Assembly (NCBI GenBank): GCA_022563455.1
Contig: JADFNI010000019.1
Coordinates: forward strand, 1 to 18,441
Length of the DNA: 18,441 nt
Reading direction: 5' to 3'
From: Nanobdellota archaeon
GTDB lineage: Archaea; Nanobdellota; Nanobdellia; Pacearchaeales; GW2011-AR1
The translations under genes were made by a program, and so were the position numbers. The notes under the pieces are model-generated. The model ran no database searches, was not told the origin of the DNA, and was given only the letters and a program-made list of their open reading frames with translations. This document shows positions 7,150-12,410 of this stretch, in pieces; positions within the stretch are counted from its first letter, which is position 1, and every line of letters starts with the position of its first letter.

Positions 7150-7267
7150 AAACCTACTGAACTTCAATTCCAGGTTCATAACAAATCATAGACCCTCCAG
7201 GATAAATCGATTCATCAAGATTAGAAGAAGTTTTATAAAGTTAAGCCGGTGTTTTTGTTTAAGCGAT

Positions 7268-7346
7268 GCCCACATCGTATAATGGTATTGCACCGGTCTA
7301 GAAAACCGGGCCTTCGGGCATCCCGGTTCGATTCCGGGTGTGGGCG
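7268..7346 (+). tRNA. tRNA-Ser (anticodon AGA)
   Basis: A complete type II cloverleaf. Acceptor GCCCACA pairs with TGTGGGC over 7 bp and the discriminator is G. The anticodon stem CCGGT/ACCGG encloses CTAGAAA, giving anticodon AGA (7300-7302). The variable arm is GCC-TTCG-GGC, and the T arm is CCCGG/CCGGG with loop TTCGATT. The long variable arm and G73 fit tRNA-Ser. CCA is not encoded. A TATA-like TTTATAAAG lies at 7231-7239. It closely resembles the tRNA-Ser(GGA) gene at 10307-10387 outside the anticodon arm. A34 is very rare in archaeal tRNAs, so this gene is odd. An integrase fragment begins 63 nt downstream, and the tRNA 3' end is duplicated at 8389-8401 and 8451-8465. Confidence 0.9.
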
Positions 7347-7409
7347 TGGAATTACCGAAAGGGGTTTTGTAATACAAGGCTTATAATTGAGTCTTAATAA
7401 CAAAAATAT

Positions 7410-7586
7410 ATGAAAATAGACCCTTACAAACACGAAGAACAATTTGAGAGATGGTTAAATTCAATTAATGGGAAAAAGCGAGTAGATGGCCTTAATGAAA
7501 TTAATTCTACCTTACTTAGTTTAGTTATCATTGGTGTCTTGTTGGATTTTTTTATTTATAAGAGTTGTCGGTCTACTATTGGGTGA
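7410..7586 (+). pseudogene. Tyrosine integrase, N-terminal remnant
   Basis: An open frame of 58 codons whose first residues, MKIDPYKHEEQFERWLNS, match the start of the intact integrase at 17236 (MKIDPYKHRERYLAWKEK). Weaker similarity runs to about residue 35. After that the sequence becomes hydrophobic and unrelated and then stops, so the DNA-binding and catalytic parts are gone. The promoter survives (CTTATAATT near 7380-7388). The position, just downstream of a tRNA gene, is the same as for the intact copy. It is a relic of an element that integrated at tRNA-Ser(AGA). Confidence 0.75.
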
Positions 7587-7714
7587 CGGAAATTTAGGTA
7601 AGCCCCAACCACCCCCCTTACATTGTGGGATAATTGGGTGGTGGCGAAGATTCCTAATAGATGATATGATAATTTAGTAAGATTTATAATAATTGTATTT
7701 TATAGTTAACTAAT
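7587..7714. other. Intergenic segment with GC-rich inverted repeat
   Basis: Between the integrase relic and the acetyltransferase lies a G/C-rich patch in AT-rich surroundings. ACCACCC (7608-7614) can pair with GGGTGGT (7636-7642). The right arm and what follows, GGGTGGTGGCG (7636-7646), differ by two bases from GGGTGTGGGCG at the tRNA-Ser 3' end and might be a decayed attachment site. The acetyltransferase promoter (GATTTATAATA, 7681-7691) lies to the right. Confidence 0.25.
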
Positions 7715-8152
7715 ATGAGAATAAGAAAAACCACAAAAGAAGATATAAGAAAAATTGCAAGACTCATGATGGATGAATTTTCAAAACCTCCATTTAATGA
7801 AGAGACCACGATCAGTTCTGTGATTAAAAGCTTAAATTTTTATTTTAAGATAGGAAAATCTTTTGTCGCAGTAGAGGACAAAGAAATTGTAGGGGTTGTA
7901 ATCTTCAAGATTAGGCAATGGTGGGAGGGTCCTGTTATTATAATAGAAGACTTGGCTGTAAAAGAAGAGTTCAAAAAACAAAAAGTTGGAAAAAATCTTA
8001 TCAACGAAGTAGAGGAATACGCTACAATTATTAAAGCTAAGGCTGTATGTTTTACAACACATAGGAAGTCTTCTTCCTTAAGGTTTTATACCAAACAAGG
8101 TTATAAGGTGGATAAGAACAAATTATTTATGAGAAAAGAAATAGTTTATTAA
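7715..8152 (+). CDS. GNAT-family N-acetyltransferase
   Basis: A 145-residue single-domain GNAT protein. It opens with MRIRKTTKEDIRKIARLM, the usual beta1-alpha1 start. Motif A is IIIEDLAVKEEFKKQKVGKN (75-94), containing the acetyl-CoA pyrophosphate loop QKVGK, and motif B is near SSLRFYTKQGYK (113-124). The family transfers an acetyl group from acetyl-CoA to an amine; the substrate is unknown, with protein N-termini, small metabolites or aminoglycosides all possible. A TATA-like box about 25-30 nt upstream suggests its own leaderless transcript. It lies inside the putative integrated segment between tRNA-Ser(AGA) and the duplicated tRNA ends, so it is probably cargo. Confidence 0.8.
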   Translation: MRIRKTTKEDIRKIARLMMDEFSKPPFNEETTISSVIKSLNFYFKIGKSFVAVEDKEIVGVVIFKIRQWWEGPVIIIEDLAVKEEFKKQKVGKNLINEVEEYATIIKAKAVCFTTHRKSSSLRFYTKQGYKVDKNKLFMRKEIVY

Positions 8153-8170
8153 GTAGCTTTATTTCCAAAA

Positions 8171-8350
8171 ATGAATGTCAGATGTGGAAGTGGAAGAAAG
8201 ATCATAGAACTTCTTAATGATGTTTAAGTATTTGGTAAAGAGAAATTAATAATAAGTTTTTCTGAAGCTATTAGGGTTATTCTTGGAGGAAACTATTTTA
8301 ATTTAGAAAATTATTTAAACTCCACTAGTCTTAATAAATTAAATAATTAA
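8171..8350 (+). pseudogene. Broken small ORF of unknown function
   Basis: One reading frame of 60 codons, with an ATG at 8171 and final stop at 8348-8350, is interrupted by a single TAA at 8225-8227. The first part encodes MNVRCGSGRKIIELLNDV; after the stop it continues VFGKEKLIISFSEAIRVILG and then an Asn-rich end. The composition is protein-like but I recognise no family. It lies between the acetyltransferase and the tRNA-derived repeats and is most likely decayed cargo. It may also be chance. Confidence 0.3.
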
Positions 8351-8388
8351 AAATAGCAAAAATCAAAACCCCGTTCTATAATTCCTCT

Positions 8389-8465
8389 CCGGGTGTGGGC
8401 GTATAAGAATCGAAGTTCGATACCTCCTGGCACGAGAACCTCTGAAGAGGTTCCGGGTGTGGGCG
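8389..8465 (+). repeat. tRNA-Ser 3'-end duplications bracketing a 64-bp hairpin repeat
   Basis: CCGGGTGTGGGCG, the last 13 nt of tRNA-Ser(AGA), occurs at 8389-8401 and again at 8453-8465; the second match extends to TTCCGGGTGTGGGCG (15 nt). The 64 bp from 8402 to 8465 form one unit. It contains ATCGAAGTTCGAT (near-palindrome), a tRNA-like stretch TTCGATACCTCCTGGCACGA, and the hairpin GAACCTC-TGAA-GAGGTTC, and ends with the tRNA 3' end. The same unit occurs twice in inverse orientation at 10179-10306. The positions relative to the integrase relic suggest attR-type attachment sites. Confidence 0.7.
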
Positions 8466-8479
8466 TTTTTTCAAAAAAC
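8465..8479. terminator. Bidirectional T-run terminator
   Basis: GTTTTTTCAAAAAAC is a perfect palindrome giving six T on each strand. It lies between the plus-strand repeat region and the end of the minus-strand gene at 8498, so it can terminate transcription from both sides. Archaeal RNA polymerase stops at such T-runs. Confidence 0.55.
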
Positions 8480-8497
8480 CCGTTCATCTTTTTAAAA

Positions 8498-8815
8498 CTA
8501 TTCTTCCCTAGAATTTTTAAGAAGATGGTTAATATATCTAGCCGTTGTCCTATTCGGTTCCATGTGAATATACATCCCAGTTATTCTAACCTTCCTCCCA
8601 TCTTCAACAACCTCAGCTTTAAGATCATAAAAATGATGACTACATACTAGAAGATAAGAATTTGAACTTGGAGGAAGTGCATCAGGAATTGCAATATCTT
8701 TCATAGAAAGCCCATATCCCTCAAGAAAAGTTTCCGAATCAAAAAGATCAGAATAATTTGCCCTACCACATTTAATCCTTATTCCTATTCTTAATTTATC
8801 AGCTAAGTTAGCCAT
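8498..8815 (-). CDS. Unknown 105-residue protein following TrhO
   Basis: A small soluble protein with no signal peptide or membrane segment, beginning MANLADKLRIGIRIKCGRAN and ending HLLKNSREE. It contains CSHHFYDLKAEVVEDGRKV, a His/Asp-rich stretch followed by beta-strand-like sequence. I recognise no family. The gene overlaps the end of the TrhO gene by 8 nt, so the two are co-transcribed. Two in-frame ATGs exist (8821 and 8815). A purine-rich AGGTG about 7 nt before the second makes 8815 the better start. Co-transcription hints at a role linked to tRNA modification or rhodanese chemistry, but this is only context. Confidence 0.6.
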   Translation of the reverse strand: MANLADKLRIGIRIKCGRANYSDLFDSETFLEGYGLSMKDIAIPDALPPSSNSYLLVCSHHFYDLKAEVVEDGRKVRITGMYIHMEPNRTTARYINHLLKNSREE

Positions 8816-9719
8816 AAACATTCACCTCTATTCTTTTTCCCTCTTTCTTAGCTACACATTCCATCCAAAATTTCGATCGACAGTCCATTGAACAACATCC
8901 ATGAAGTTCCACCTGACAAGAATTACAAATAACGTCAAAACGATCACACAACGAATACTTACAATTTCTATACAAATCTGTTTTTTCGAAGCATACAAAA
9001 CATTCCCCAATAGTCTCTCCTTTCTTCTCAACATCAGTCACAAGTCGTTTATCAAAAACAAAACACTTTCCCTGCCAAGTAGTTGAAGGTAATGTCTGAC
9101 AATAGTTAATAATTCCTCCATTCAATTGGTATACCTCTTCAAATCCTTGCTCTTTCATATAAGCTCCAGCCTTCTCACAGCGTATACCTCCAGTACAATA
9201 AATCGCAACCTTTTTCTTAGCGTTTTCTTTCTTAAATTCAGAAATAAACTTTGGAAACTGTCTAAAAGTACGAATCCCTGAGTTCAAAGCTCCCTTGAAA
9301 TGCCCAACTTTATATTCATAATCATTTCGAGCGTCCAGTATAACAACTTCAGGATCCTCAATTAGTTTTTTAAATTCCAAAGGATCAACATGTTTTGGAG
9401 TTTTCTCTATATCAACTGAACAGGTCATCGTAACAATTTCATTCTTAATAATAACGGCAATCTTAGTAAAAGTATTTTCAACAACATCTTCTTCCTTAAA
9501 CCAAACGTCATCTAAAAAAGAATACGACAAAACAAATTTCTTATATTTTTCAATCAAAGAAACTTCACCAGACAAACTTCCATTAATCCCCTCTGTTGCC
9601 ACAATTATCTTACCAACAAGACCAAGTTTAGAACAAAAATCCATATGTTCTTCTGCAAATTTTTCCGGATCTTCGATTACAACAAACTTATAAAAAAGTA
9701 TAACTTTTAATTTATCCAT
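8808..9719 (-). CDS. trhO: TrhO-like tRNA uridine-34 hydroxylase (rhodanese family, UPF0176)
   Basis: A 303-residue protein with the full TrhO/YceA layout. The N-terminal domain contains FYKFVVIEDPEKFAEEH and the hallmark VATEGINGSLSG (40-51). The rhodanese domain has VVILDARNDYEYKVGHFKGA (125-144) and the active-site loop CTGGIRC (C175-C181). A Cys-rich tail (about 240-290) includes CFVC and CNSCQ pairs that may bind zinc. The family makes 5-hydroxyuridine at the wobble position of certain tRNAs. The open frame extends upstream to a TTG at 9773, but the ATG at 9719 gives the normal family start, and a TATA box (CTTATAAA, 9745-9738) lies 25 nt before it. The downstream gene at 8498 is coupled. 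Confidence 0.88.
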   Translation of the reverse strand: MDKLKVILFYKFVVIEDPEKFAEEHMDFCSKLGLVGKIIVATEGINGSLSGEVSLIEKYKKFVLSYSFLDDVWFKEEDVVENTFTKIAVIIKNEIVTMTCSVDIEKTPKHVDPLEFKKLIEDPEVVILDARNDYEYKVGHFKGALNSGIRTFRQFPKFISEFKKENAKKKVAIYCTGGIRCEKAGAYMKEQGFEEVYQLNGGIINYCQTLPSTTWQGKCFVFDKRLVTDVEKKGETIGECFVCFEKTDLYRNCKYSLCDRFDVICNSCQVELHGCCSMDCRSKFWMECVAKKEGKRIEVNVYG

Positions 9720-9769
9720 ATATTGAAGATAAAAAAGTGGTTTATAAGATTTTCCAGAAGATAAAATTG

Positions 9770-10123
9770 TCAAAAAAGACGCATAGGAGAAATTTCCCCT
9801 TCCTTAACTAACTCTTCTATTATTTCATCAAATGATTCTGCTCTTGAGTACCATTTTGGAGAAACCGTACCGCCTCTTATTCTAATTTCGTCCTTAGCCT
9901 CATTATATTCACGTTTTGAAGGAGCGTCCATTTTAATAAAGCGTCTTTTTTGTCTCTCAAAAAAAGGCAAGTCTTCAAAACTTAAATATTCACCTACGCG
10001 TTTCCAGAGAACATCCCCAGTCTGACTCTCAGTTAATCTAAAATAGTTTTCACGAATTATATTTCTTCTAAGGTCATATGATGCAATCCCTAGAGTAAAA
10101 GCTTCAGCACCAGGATCTACCAT
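9770..10123 (-). CDS. Unknown 117-residue protein
   Basis: A soluble, charged protein beginning MVDPGAEAFTLGIASYDLRR. It contains a region rich in Arg and Lys (FFERQKRRFIKMDAPSKREY) and a C-terminal helix (SFDEIIEELVKEGEISP). No signal peptide, membrane segment or motif that I can name. It lies 50 nt upstream of TrhO on the same strand; TrhO has its own TATA box, so co-transcription is possible but not required. AT-rich TATA-like sequence precedes the start. Amino acid composition looks like a real protein. No function is assigned. Confidence 0.6.
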   Translation of the reverse strand: MVDPGAEAFTLGIASYDLRRNIIRENYFRLTESQTGDVLWKRVGEYLSFEDLPFFERQKRRFIKMDAPSKREYNEAKDEIRIRGGTVSPKWYSRAESFDEIIEELVKEGEISPMRLF

Positions 10124-10178
10124 AATTCAATATTAAATTAAATAATACTTAAATTTAATTGTCCTAAAGTCGCATGAA

Positions 10179-10306
10179 CGCGAACACCAGGAACCTCCCC
10201 AGAGGTTCTCGTGCCAGGAGGTATCGAACTTCGATTCCATCACGCCCACACCAGGAACCTCCCCAGAGGTTCTCGTGCCAGGAGGTATCGAACTTCGATT
10301 CCATCA
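10179..10306 (-). repeat. Two tandem 64-bp tRNA-Ser-associated repeats
   Basis: Read on the minus strand, the end of tRNA-Ser(GGA) is followed by two consecutive 64-bp units (10306-10243 and 10242-10179). Each contains ATCGAAGTTCGAT, TTCGATACCTCCTGGCACGA and the hairpin GAACCTC-TGGG-GAGGTTC, and ends with a copy of the tRNA 3' end (CCTGGTGTGGGCG; the distal copy is altered to CCTGGTGTTCGCG). They match the unit at 8402-8465 at about 57 of 64 positions. The hairpin arms are identical, while the loop differs (TGGG against TGAA). Confidence 0.85.
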
Positions 10307-10387
10307 CGCCCACACCAGGAATCGAACCTGGGCACCCCGAAGGGTCAAGAGTTCCAGTCTTGTGCAATACCATTATGCGATATGGGC
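10307..10387 (-). tRNA. tRNA-Ser (anticodon GGA)
   Basis: A complete type II cloverleaf on the minus strand. Acceptor GCCCATA pairs with TGTGGGC (one G-T), with discriminator G. The anticodon stem CAAGA/TCTTG encloses CTGGAAC, giving GGA. The variable arm is ACCC-TTCG-GGGT, and the T arm is CCAGG/CCTGG with loop TTCGATT. CCA is not encoded. It reads UCC and UCU, so it is the normal archaeal tRNA-Ser for that codon pair. Its 3' end is repeated downstream in 64-bp units, and its first 14 nt are repeated upstream three times in ~56-bp units. Confidence 0.93.
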
Positions 10388-10553
10388 TTTGCTCAACCAT
10401 TGCATTCATGAATCGATCCCTCGATACTTTATGCGATATGGGCTTTGCTCAACCATTGCATTCATGAATCGATCCCTCGATACTTTATGCGATATGGGCT
10501 TACTCACCATTGCATTCATGAATCGACCCCTCGATACTTTATGCGATATGGGC
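10374..10553 (-). repeat. Tandem ~56-bp repeats copying the 5' end of tRNA-Ser(GGA)
   Basis: The first 14 nt of the tRNA (GCCCATATCGCATA on the minus strand; 10387-10374) recur at 10443-10430, 10499-10486 and 10553-10540, with periods of 56, 56 and 54 bp. Between them each unit carries the 10-bp palindrome ATTCATGAAT and a small hairpin ATCGA-TCCC-TCGAT. In the outermost unit the hairpin loop is CCCC with the stem unchanged, and two bases are lost elsewhere. A TATA-like ATTATAAGG lies at the outer edge (10563-10555). This is direct tandem repetition without spacers, so it is not CRISPR. Confidence 0.88.
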
Positions 10554-10629
10554 CTTATAATTAAATGAGAATATTGGTTTTTAAAGATGATTAATAAGAA
10601 ATATTTGTTATGAATCCTATTGGAGATAA

Positions 10630-11127
10630 CTATAACTGTTCTTTTAGAAAATTAGCTGCAACTTGAAAACCTGCATAATCTTCTCTTGTAAATCCCCAGG
10701 CCTTTAAATTTTCATTAGCTTCAGTTAATAAATGATCATAAAGTTCAAGCTTATTTTGATTGTATAGCAATCTTAGTGAAGTATCTTCTTGAAGTACTCT
10801 TTGCATATTTTCTTCAGTATGAATTGTTCTATTTAGATCCTTTAATCCATAGACAATAAATTCATCGTGCTCACTTAACGCAAAGGGTAACTGAATTTTA
10901 TCTAAAACCTGTTCACTTACTCCGATAAGATAATCAGATTGACCTAGCCCAGTCATTCTAAATAAACCATTGGGAATCTCTTTAAAAGAAGGTCCAACAA
11001 AAAGTTTTTTTGGCATAACAAAATAAGATATTTCCCTTCCATCTATTTTTCCATGGATTTGAGGATATCCTCTTTCAGTAAAAGTATTTTTCCATTCTTT
11101 GATTTCATCTTGATCAAATTTTTTCAT
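10630..11127 (-). CDS. Unknown 165-residue protein
   Basis: A soluble acidic protein beginning MKKFDQDEIKEWKNTFTERG and ending NFLKEQL. It has alternating strand- and helix-like stretches, for example GREISYFVMPKKLFVG, LGQSDYLIGVSEQVLDKI and HDEFIVYGLKDLNRT. No signal, membrane segment or motif that I can name. The start at 11127 is preceded by two further ATGs in a 10-bp repeat (ATGAAAAATT), at 11137 and 11147. A TATA box (ATTTATAAAT, 11157-11148) lies about 25 nt before the third ATG, which supports 11127 as a leaderless start. It is monocistronic between the tRNA repeats and uS10. Confidence 0.6.
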   Translation of the reverse strand: MKKFDQDEIKEWKNTFTERGYPQIHGKIDGREISYFVMPKKLFVGPSFKEIPNGLFRMTGLGQSDYLIGVSEQVLDKIQLPFALSEHDEFIVYGLKDLNRTIHTEENMQRVLQEDTSLRLLYNQNKLELYDHLLTEANENLKAWGFTREDYAGFQVAANFLKEQL

Positions 11128-11221
11128 AATTTTTCATAATTTTTCATATTTATAAATTAGATTGTCTTAGAATATGCGTCAATATATCCGTACAACCTAA
11201 AATTATTTAAAATATTTATTT

Positions 11222-11228
11222 AAAAAAA
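11222..11228 (-). terminator. T-run terminator of the uS10 gene
   Basis: Seven consecutive T on the minus strand, two bases after the uS10 stop codon, followed by further AT-rich sequence, as expected for intrinsic termination by archaeal RNA polymerase. Confidence 0.5.
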
Positions 11229-11230
11229 GT

Positions 11231-11539
11231 CTAATCAACCATCTCGATTTTAATCTTAACAGTTCTAGGAATCGATATTCTCATAATGCTATGAAGAATT
11301 CTGTCATTAGATGGCAAATCAATTATTCTCTTATGAATTCTCATTTCAAATCGGTCAAACGTAGCAGTTCCGTCTCCGCAAGGAGATTTCCTCGTCGTTA
11401 CCTTAAGTCTTTTCGTCGGAAGTGGGATTGGTCCACTAATCATAATGCCAGCTGTGCTAGCGATAGTCTTTATACTATCGATGACGCTGTTAAGCTTTTT
11501 TATCTCAACACTTTGTAGTTTTATTCGAACTTTTGACAT
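11231..11539 (-). CDS. rps10: Small-subunit ribosomal protein uS10
   Basis: A 102-residue protein, the normal archaeal uS10 length. It begins MSKVRIKLQSVEIKKLNSV and includes the family signature SGPIPLPTKRLKVTTRKSP (about residues 35-53) and the central RFEMRIHKRIIDL. It is part of the 30S head and also acts in antitermination in bacteria. The frame extends 11 codons upstream to another ATG (11572) preceded by AGGAGAGG. The ATG at 11539 gives the family start and lies about 24 nt after a TATA box (TTTATA on the minus strand, 11563-11558). Unlike in many archaea, the EF-1alpha gene is not directly upstream; instead there is a duplicated promoter. Confidence 0.93.
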   Translation of the reverse strand: MSKVRIKLQSVEIKKLNSVIDSIKTIASTAGIMISGPIPLPTKRLKVTTRKSPCGDGTATFDRFEMRIHKRIIDLPSNDRILHSIMRISIPRTVKIKIEMVD

Positions 11540-11661
11540 TTTACGTTTTCCTTTTGGTATAAATGTCAACATGAAACCTCTCCTAGGTTACTTTTGACAT
11601 TTTACGTTTTCCTTTTGGTATAAATGTCAACATGAAACCTTTCTAAGGTTACTTTTGACAT
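11529..11661 (-). repeat. Tandem duplication of the uS10 promoter and start codon
   Basis: Two 61-bp direct repeats (11529-11589 and 11590-11650) plus an 11-bp third partial copy (11651-11661) lie at the 5' end of the uS10 gene. Each full unit, read on the minus strand, has AGG-rich sequence, an ATG, a TATA box (TTTATA at 11563-11558 and 11624-11619) and then ATGTCAAAAGT, the uS10 start. The copies differ at a few bases (CTAGGAGAGG against CTTAGAAAGG). The upstream start would make only a short peptide; from 11600 it reads MSKVT and stops. Confidence 0.88.
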
Positions 11662-11713
11662 GGGAATGAAACAAAAATTACACTTTTAAACCTTACTGTC
11701 CATATTTTAATGT

Positions 11714-12409
11714 ATGAACAAACAAACCATAATTATAGCATTCCTTTTCATAACATCTGGATTTCTCTACTACAATCTCCTAGTAAATCCTGAAATAACG
11801 AAAAGCGTATTTGTCGCAAGAGTAATCGATGGAGATACGTTCGAAGACAATAATGGACAGCGATACCGTTTAAAAGGGATCAACACTCCAGAAACAAATG
11901 AACCTTTTTACGAAGAAGCAAAAGAATTTGTAATACAAAACATAGAAAATAAATCTATAGAAATAAATTCTTATGGAATAGACAAGTACCAAAGAATTTT
12001 AGCATATTCAAAAATAAATAAAGACCTCTTAGAAGAAGGCTTAGCTTATTTATATTATTATGGGACTGATTCTAATTACAATGAATTAAAAAAAGCAGAA
12101 GAGGGTGCAAGAATTAGTGAAGTCGGTTTATGGAAAAAATCCCCAAACGCTAATTGTATAGAATTAATAAATTTGAAGTTTAAAGAGTCCCCAAAGAGAT
12201 GCACAAATAACGAACAATTAGTTCTAAAAAATTCTTGCAACATAGATTTAAACATAATAATTAAAGACGACGCAACACATATTTACAAAGAAAAGATATT
12301 GCAAAATAGCATCTTCATAAAAAACTTTTCGTGCATTTGGAATAACGCAGGAGACACATTGTACGTCAGAGATGAGTTAGGTTTATTAATCTTTTATAGG
12401 TATAAATGA
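11714..12409 (+). CDS. Exported thermonuclease-like nuclease with C-terminal lamin-tail-like domain
   Basis: A 231-residue protein. Residues 5-22 are a signal anchor. The SNase domain (about 30-145) keeps all key residues: VIDGDTF (D39, D41), R52 in YRLKGINTPE with E60, and R94 in DKYQRILAY. The C-terminal ~75 residues contain NNEQLVLKNSCNIDLN, HIYKEKIL and IWNNAGDTLYVRDELG, the pattern of a lamin-tail (LTD) domain, which often follows nucleases in secreted proteins. It would degrade DNA or RNA outside the cell, probably for nucleotide scavenging (inference). A TATA-like CTTTTAAAC lies 25-30 nt upstream. The stop is one base before the PAP2 start, so the two are an operon. Confidence 0.85.
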   Translation: MNKQTIIIAFLFITSGFLYYNLLVNPEITKSVFVARVIDGDTFEDNNGQRYRLKGINTPETNEPFYEEAKEFVIQNIENKSIEINSYGIDKYQRILAYSKINKDLLEEGLAYLYYYGTDSNYNELKKAEEGARISEVGLWKKSPNANCIELINLKFKESPKRCTNNEQLVLKNSCNIDLNIIIKDDATHIYKEKILQNSIFIKNFSCIWNNAGDTLYVRDELGLLIFYRYK

Positions 12410-12410
12410 C

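Noticed and set aside
7186..7442. Minus-strand open frames across tRNA-Ser(AGA)
   Set aside because: They are antisense to an intact tRNA and an integrase relic; the Pro/Arg-rich peptides come from the tRNA arms.
6220..7584. 11-bp direct repeat TACTATTGGGT at 6220-6230 and 7574-7584 as element ends
   Set aside because: Flanking bases do not match, no transposase lies between, and such a short match is expected by chance; only the half-site idea is kept in the operator finding.
9720..9773. 18-residue extension of TrhO from a TTG overlapping the upstream stop
   Set aside because: The ATG at 9719 matches the family N-terminus and has its own TATA box.
10179..10553. CRISPR array
   Set aside because: Repeats are contiguous tandem copies with no unique spacers, each unit derived from a tRNA end, and no cas gene is nearby.
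10164..10568. Several overlapping open frames on both strands with repeated peptides such as MPGGIELRFHHAH and MGFAQPLHS
   Set aside because: They are translations of the tRNA-Ser(GGA) gene and its flanking tandem repeats; the peptide repeats simply follow the DNA repeats.
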